From assembly GCA_039545295.1 (NCBI GenBank), contig BCIK01000029.1, positions 127,123-191,122 on the forward strand: 64,000 nt of DNA, given 5' to 3'. How positions within the stretch are numbered: position 1 is the stretch's first letter; each line of letters begins with the position of its first letter. This document shows positions 59,301 to 64,000 of this stretch, piece after piece. This DNA is from Udeniomyces pyricola (taxonomy: Eukaryota; Basidiomycota; Tremellomycetes; Cystofilobasidiales; Mrakiaceae). The notes beneath the pieces were generated by a model. It searched no databases, had not been told where the DNA came from, and saw nothing but the letters and a program-made list of their open reading frames with translations. A program made the position numbers and the translations under genes.

Positions 59301-62300
59301 AAGCAAACGAAAGGTGGGTAAACGCTCACCTTGTAACATGTTCCTGGCTTCGTTCGTCCTGCTCGACCTTTGCGCTGTCGAGACGCGGCTCGACTAAAAT
59401 CAGATAGAATGTAAGGCAATCATGGTCATTTCGTCTGACGAACTGTACCTACCATTCAGGAACGGGTCGAGTGGTTTGACGAACCTTGTTAGGACCTCGA
59501 CAAGCATCTGCATCGATTTTTCGGCTTCATACTGCGTTTCCTTGACTTTGCCTGTATCGACCACAATCGTGATGTCACTGTATGAAGCAAGCATGGGTAA
59601 CCGCATCAACCTCGTTAACACTCTAGGTATAACTCCACAAATCCAAGCACGTTGCGGCAAGACTCACTCAATCGTAATGGATGTCTCAGCAATGTTGGTT
59701 GCGACGACGATCTTGCGAGCCGAAGTCGGGTTGAAGACGCGTTTTTGCTCGGCCGAGGAAAGCTGGGCGTGAAGCGGCATGATCTCGACAGGACCAAGGT
59801 TGAGGGATCTCAGGGCGTTGATGACTTGAGTGATTTCCATGACACCTGAGGCGTCGTCACAGAACAATGACAAAGGGTAGAGTATAAAGGGACGATGTCA
59901 GCAGAGGGAGAAATGAGTCCAAAGCGACTCAATCCAAAACCCAGCTACAAGAAACGAACAATGGACGGACCTGGACAAAACACCAAAACACCACCTTTAT
60001 CCTCCGCTTGCTTGACAGCATGCTCCACAACCGCCGCGACCAATCCCGGATCGACCTTATCCGATCGAGCGACCGTATCAAGAAGTGAGATGCTCCCAGC
60101 ATTGAGTCCTTTACCCTCGTACTCTGCCCTCATGCTCTCCTGTTGCTCCTTGCTCTGCTTTTGCAATCCTTTGCCCGCTCCACCGCCACCACCACCCCCG
60201 CCCGAGGGACGGTATGTGAGATGAGGAACGATGTCTTCGAGGTAATTGTCTTGGACCGGGAAAGTACGGCCTTGAATCTCAAGGAGGGGGCAGCCGCCAA
60301 AGTAGGTCGTGAACGTCAAGTGATTGATCGTGGCAGACATGAGGACAATCTGTGAAACGTGGAACAAACGCAAATATTCATGAGTGACCAAGATTGTATT
60401 GTCAAGTGTTCAAGGGCCTGAGCATGAGACTGACTTTGATCTTGGTGTTACGTTTGAGCAATTCTCGAAGCTCGAGAAGGAGGAAATCACCATCGACAGA
60501 ACGCTCGTGGACCTAGTGGGAAACAAACGGATGTTCAGGACTGATCAACTCAGAGAACCATTGCGAGTACGGGATAAGCAACCTTGCCAACAGGGGATAA
60601 AGTCTTACCTCGTCGACAATGACATGAGTGATGCCATCGAGGTTGGCGTCCCCTCCAGCACTGAGCCTTCGAAGCAGGACTCCGGTCGTCAGGAACAGCA
60701 AACGCGTATCCCGACCCGCTTTTCGTTCGCCTCGAATGGCATATCCAACCGAACCCGAGGCTTTTTCGACGTCCTCGAGTCGTTCGTTGGCAACTCGAGC
60801 AGCGACACCCAGAGCGGAAACTCGACGGGGTTGAGTGACGAGGATCGAACAGGGCCGAAGAGCAGCAATCTCATTATCTGGCGAGTCAAAGGCGAAGGTA
60901 AAATCAGTCTTGATATCAGATGATGGTTGAAGGCGAGGCTGAAGGTGCAGGGATTTGTGGTCATCCGGAAAACGTACCGAGGATGAATTGGGGTAGCTGT
61001 GTCGTCTTACCACTTCCAGTCTGGAGGGGGAAGTGTGAACAATGGTAACAACAACATCCGGTAGTTTAATCATTAGTCACAAAAAGGAAAGAACCATAGA
61101 GTAGTAGAATGGAACACCAAGGTCTGACCTCTCCAACAACAACCAGAACCCGATTTCGATCTAAAGCCGCGATGATTTCCTCTCGGCTCTTCCATGCTGG
61201 TAGACCCATCCTTCCAGAAAGCATCTTTTCAAACTCCTTCTTAGATTGCCACGCCTCCGTGTGTTTCTTGAGCGATTCGAGCTCCTCTCTTGATGGCTCC
61301 CTCCTGGGGCCCGGTCCTCTCCTTCCCCCAGTCTTTCGAGCGACGGCGGCGCCATTTGAGGCCGAAGCGGGCGGGGGAGGCAGTTTGGGGACGAGGAACT
61401 TGGTCACTTGCGACACATCGGGCGGATTCTCGACGACTGCTTCCCATTCTTGCGAGAGGAAATCAACCATGGCAAAGACGACGCCCCCTTCGCCCGACTC
61501 GAGCGTCGAACGCAAATCCTCTCGATCTGGGTCGATGAATTGCCGATACACAATTGCATGAAGGTGAAGTCGGATGTAGGCTGGTAAGGAAAAGCTGGTC
61601 AGATAAAAGGGGGGTGGCGCGAATGGATACAATGGTGAGGGGTACGGAGACGACACTGCCGAGGAGGGGTAGAGGATATGGATCATGAGGTCATCCGTCG
61701 AGTCGCCCGAGATAGAAGGGATGGAGATGGTGACGTGTTGCTCGGGCAATTCAGGATTCGGGACGTAACGATCGTCAAAGACACTCTCCAACGCCTCAAG
61801 CTCTTCGCGTCGTCGTTCGTCCCGCGTAGGAATGTCGACGGCTTCGACGCCTTGCTCGCCCGCTCTCAGTCGCTTCAACACACTGTCAACCCCCCACTCG
61901 CCATCCTCCCGACCGACCATACGTCGCGTCAACACTTCCACTGCCTCTCCCATACCCCACTCTCTATCCTCGCCGGGGGAAAGCTTTAAGACGTCCTCGA
62001 CGGCCTTGCGGGGGAAGCCCAACTCTTTGATGAGCTTGTCGACAATCCACGTTTGGACGAGAGACCGCCCACCCGAACCGGCTCGGGTGGAGGAAACGAA
62101 ATCGGCGACAGATGCCGTTGGTCGGAATCGAGCTGGTAAGTCGTCCTGTGCACCGGAGGACGAAGTATCGAGGAGTTAGTCACCAATAATATCCCCCCCA
62201 ACAAAAAAAAAACGCAACTCAAGGGTTGCCATTCACCTCGGGGAGATGCAAGATCAGCCATTCGATAGCGGCTTCCTGGGGACTGAGAGTCGTCAACGCC

Positions 62301-63682
62301 AGCACTAGCGGATCCATGCCACCTCCAGATCCCTCGTTATAAATCCGTCTCGCTGCCTCCTCCAGTAACTTGACGACGTTCCTAACGTGAGCCTTTCTAA
62401 ACCCGAGCGTGTCGAGCTGACGTGTCAATGCATCGGCGTTGATATCAACGGCCGAGGGGGAATCTGTCGTTTCTCGAGTGGCGGCGAGGATTATCTCAGG
62501 GTATTCGGCTGTCTGGTTGCGGATGGTCTCCTCGACGAGCTCACGCAGAGCTGGAGCCATTCGAACTTCGGGCGCCTTTTGCCATTCTCCGCTCAACATG
62601 ACCGCTCCGCCTCCTCCCCCGTGACCATTGTTACTTCCCCCTCCACCAGGCGTGGATGCTCCGCTTCCTGCAGCCGAGTTGGCGGCAGTGGAAGCGGCTC
62701 TGGCCGCAGACTTTTCCTGCCTTTGCGTCACTTCGGCTCGCGCTGTGAAGGGATCATCGGCAAACTCCCAAGCTCGATGAGGAGGTGCAGTCGACTTATC
62801 GAGTAGAAGCTCAGTCCAGAAAGGTCGGAAATGAGGCGGGAGAGTGAGCGATATAGGTTGGGATGATGAAAACTGAACGTTAAGCGAAGCGTTAGTCTCG
62901 TTGAGTTGGGGCTTGACACTCGTCCTTCTCTATCTTTTTTCCTTTCCTTTGCATTTGAAATGAACCCACTCGGAAGAGAGCATATACTGCTCCCATATGC
63001 CTTGCCTCCAAGGCAGTCTCGCATTTCAGAGGTGGATGCGGCTCGAGCCGAACGGTTTCGATCGGCGAGTTTTTGGATTTCTTGACGTGTCGGTTAAGAT
63101 GAATGACTGCCGTATGTCCACCGCCTTGCTGTCTGACGTCCACGGAGCATCTCTCCCAGCCAAGACGTTGGCATCGCTCGTTGAGCAAAGTCAGAGGTGT
63201 CTGATGACGGAGGAATCAGGGGGGAAGGGGAGGGGGGGGGGGAGGACGGATCCAGCCAGAGGTATGCGCACAAATCAATTACCAAACGTCAGTCATTACG
63301 TTCTTTTCAACACGCATCGTATTTTTGTCTGTAAGCCGACTCGATATCAGTACAGAATGTGGTCGACCTAATCGTGATCTCTCCTACGTTGACCCAGCTT
63401 GGCAAATCCCAACTTTCCCGACTCCTTGGCGAGCTCCTTTGGACCTTCCTCCTCCATGTCCTCCCCAGCCTGTACAGTGGCTTTCAAGTTGTAAGATCTT
63501 AGCGGAAGTATAGTATGACCAATTGTCCGAGCACGCACCTTGTATCCAACCTTGCTGAGCTCTCTCTGAATTCTCTCGACGGGGGTGAGGGGGACCTCGG
63601 GTTCTTTGGCCTTTCGATCGGGCAAAGGCGATGCCTTGGAGCTCATGGCTCCAGACTTGACGATTCCTCGACGTGGTGGCAT
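56327..63682 (-). CDS. DEAH/DEVH-box helicase with RWD domain (YLR419W/DHX57 type)
   Basis: Predicted ATP-dependent RNA helicase of the DExH family. About 23 exons, boundaries at 63682-63539 (tentative), 63200-62970, 62872-62237, 62145-61129, 61020-60978, 60877-60609, 60512-60435, 60349-59971, 59845-59668, 59577-59485, 59393-59330, 59233-59179, 59044-58835, 58739-58677, 58593-58518, 58379-58349, 58235-58155, 58016-57849, 57737-57705, 57564-57448, 57280-57179, 56944-56899, 56520-56327, in phase, about 1435 residues. Order: a dsRBD-like part ([13 protein letters not shown] to [15 protein letters not shown]), UBA-like helices ([18 protein letters not shown]), an RWD domain ([20 protein letters not shown]), then helicase motifs [42 protein letters not shown] and [17 protein letters not shown], then WH/ratchet and OB-fold parts ending [10 protein letters not shown]. 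Box II reads DEVH. Catalytic motifs are intact. The yeast homolog YLR419W has a translation-linked role reported; specific function here is inferred. Confidence 0.94.
63368..63682 (-). CDS. Alternative 81-residue product sharing the helicase first exon
   Basis: Exon 63682-63539 starts [16 protein letters not shown] and ends ELSKVGYK at a GTGCGT donor. A good 69-nt intron (ending TGTACAG at 63470) leads to a second exon, 63469-63368, encoding [20 protein letters not shown] then [13 protein letters not shown] and a stop. Alternatively the same donor joins the acceptor at 63201 (CATCAG), in phase with the helicase. Both are possible, so this is either a separate small gene upstream of a helicase whose start I have missed, or an alternative terminal exon. 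I do not recognise the 81-residue protein. It is small, charged and predicted to be helical. Confidence 0.4.
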   Translation of the reverse strand: MPPRRGIVKSGAMSSKASPLPDRKAKEPEVPLTPVERIQRELSKVGYKVRARTIGHTILPLRSYNLKATVQAGEDMEEEGPKELAKESGKLGFAKLGQRRRDHD

Positions 63683-64000
63683 GATCTTTGGGACGATACA
63701 GAGAGGATAATTTGATACGGTTTACTGTGAGAAGATTGATGAGACAGAGGAGTTCAGGCTGCTGCTGTAGGTTCGGCTGTAGGCGTGAAATGACAGGCAG
63801 GAGTAGACCGAGAGAGGCGTAAGGGCGTACGTGCAGGAGGGAAAGTGCAGTGGTCGTGATGGTGGAGATGTGTTCTATGCCGTCGTCGGTGCGTTGGGGA
63901 ACTCTATGGTACACTGCGCGATGTCAAGGGTCGAGAAGGACTGTAGGAGCGAGGATGAAGGCAGAGGGCACGTCGAGGATGGGGATGAGACGATGATGAT
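63683..64000. promoter_or_regulatory. Upstream region at the right edge
   Basis: 318 bp upstream of the minus-strand helicase or small gene start. No gene or recognisable motif was seen, and the window ends here. Confidence 0.35.

Overview
The window is nuclear DNA from an intron-rich, moderately GC-rich fungus, most likely a basidiomycete. About a hundred short spliceosomal introns, usually 50-250 nt, can be placed by hand with consistent reading phase. Proteins carry long Ser/Pro/Gln/Gly-rich stretches, and non-coding DNA is full of long C/G and A/T homopolymers. I cannot name the species. There is no sign of bacterial, organellar, viral or transposon sequence.

Layout, left to right: the 3'-truncated vacuolar sorting gene VPS18 (minus, 1-4388); a small basic protein of unknown function (plus, 4857-5741); a Ser/Pro-rich unknown (minus, 7357-9083); an AT-hook-like unknown (plus, 9783-11829); LSM1 (minus, 12791-14218) head to head with an STM1/HABP4-like ribosome-binding protein (plus, 15082-17543); a tail-anchored low-complexity protein (plus, 18740-21768). 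Then comes a tandem array of three DEDDy 3'-5' exonuclease-domain genes on the minus strand (22735-30756). Next are mannose-6-phosphate isomerase (plus, 31433-33735), a Dbl-family Rho GEF (plus, 34261-39475), the FAP7/AK6 adenylate kinase (minus, 40584-41929), a TBC-domain Rab GAP (minus, 42854-45974), a putative 58-residue protein (minus, 47014-47443), mitochondrial ribosomal protein uL2m (plus, 47618-50705), chaperonin subunit CCT2 (plus, 51150-55485), and a large RWD-containing DEAH/DEVH helicase of the YLR419W/DHX57 type (minus, 56327 to about 63682).

Most genes are housekeeping and independently regulated. Several are arranged head to head over short shared upstream regions. Themes recur: RNA turnover and translation (LSM1, STM1-like, FAP7, uL2m, the helicase) and Rab/Rho/vacuolar traffic (VPS18, TBC, Rho GEF). 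Nothing shows that neighbours work as one pathway.

The most unusual feature is the exonuclease array. Each copy keeps the DxE, Asp and Tyr-x3-Asp catalytic residues. Each has an intron that splits the catalytic Tyr codon at the same phase. The N-termini differ completely, and all three share a short C-terminal Trp motif. Other points of interest are a roughly 220-residue insertion in uL2m, several very short exons, a permissive 5' splice-site pattern, and a possible alternative terminal exon at the helicase start. All coordinates inside genes are manual splice predictions checked only by reading phase and family knowledge.
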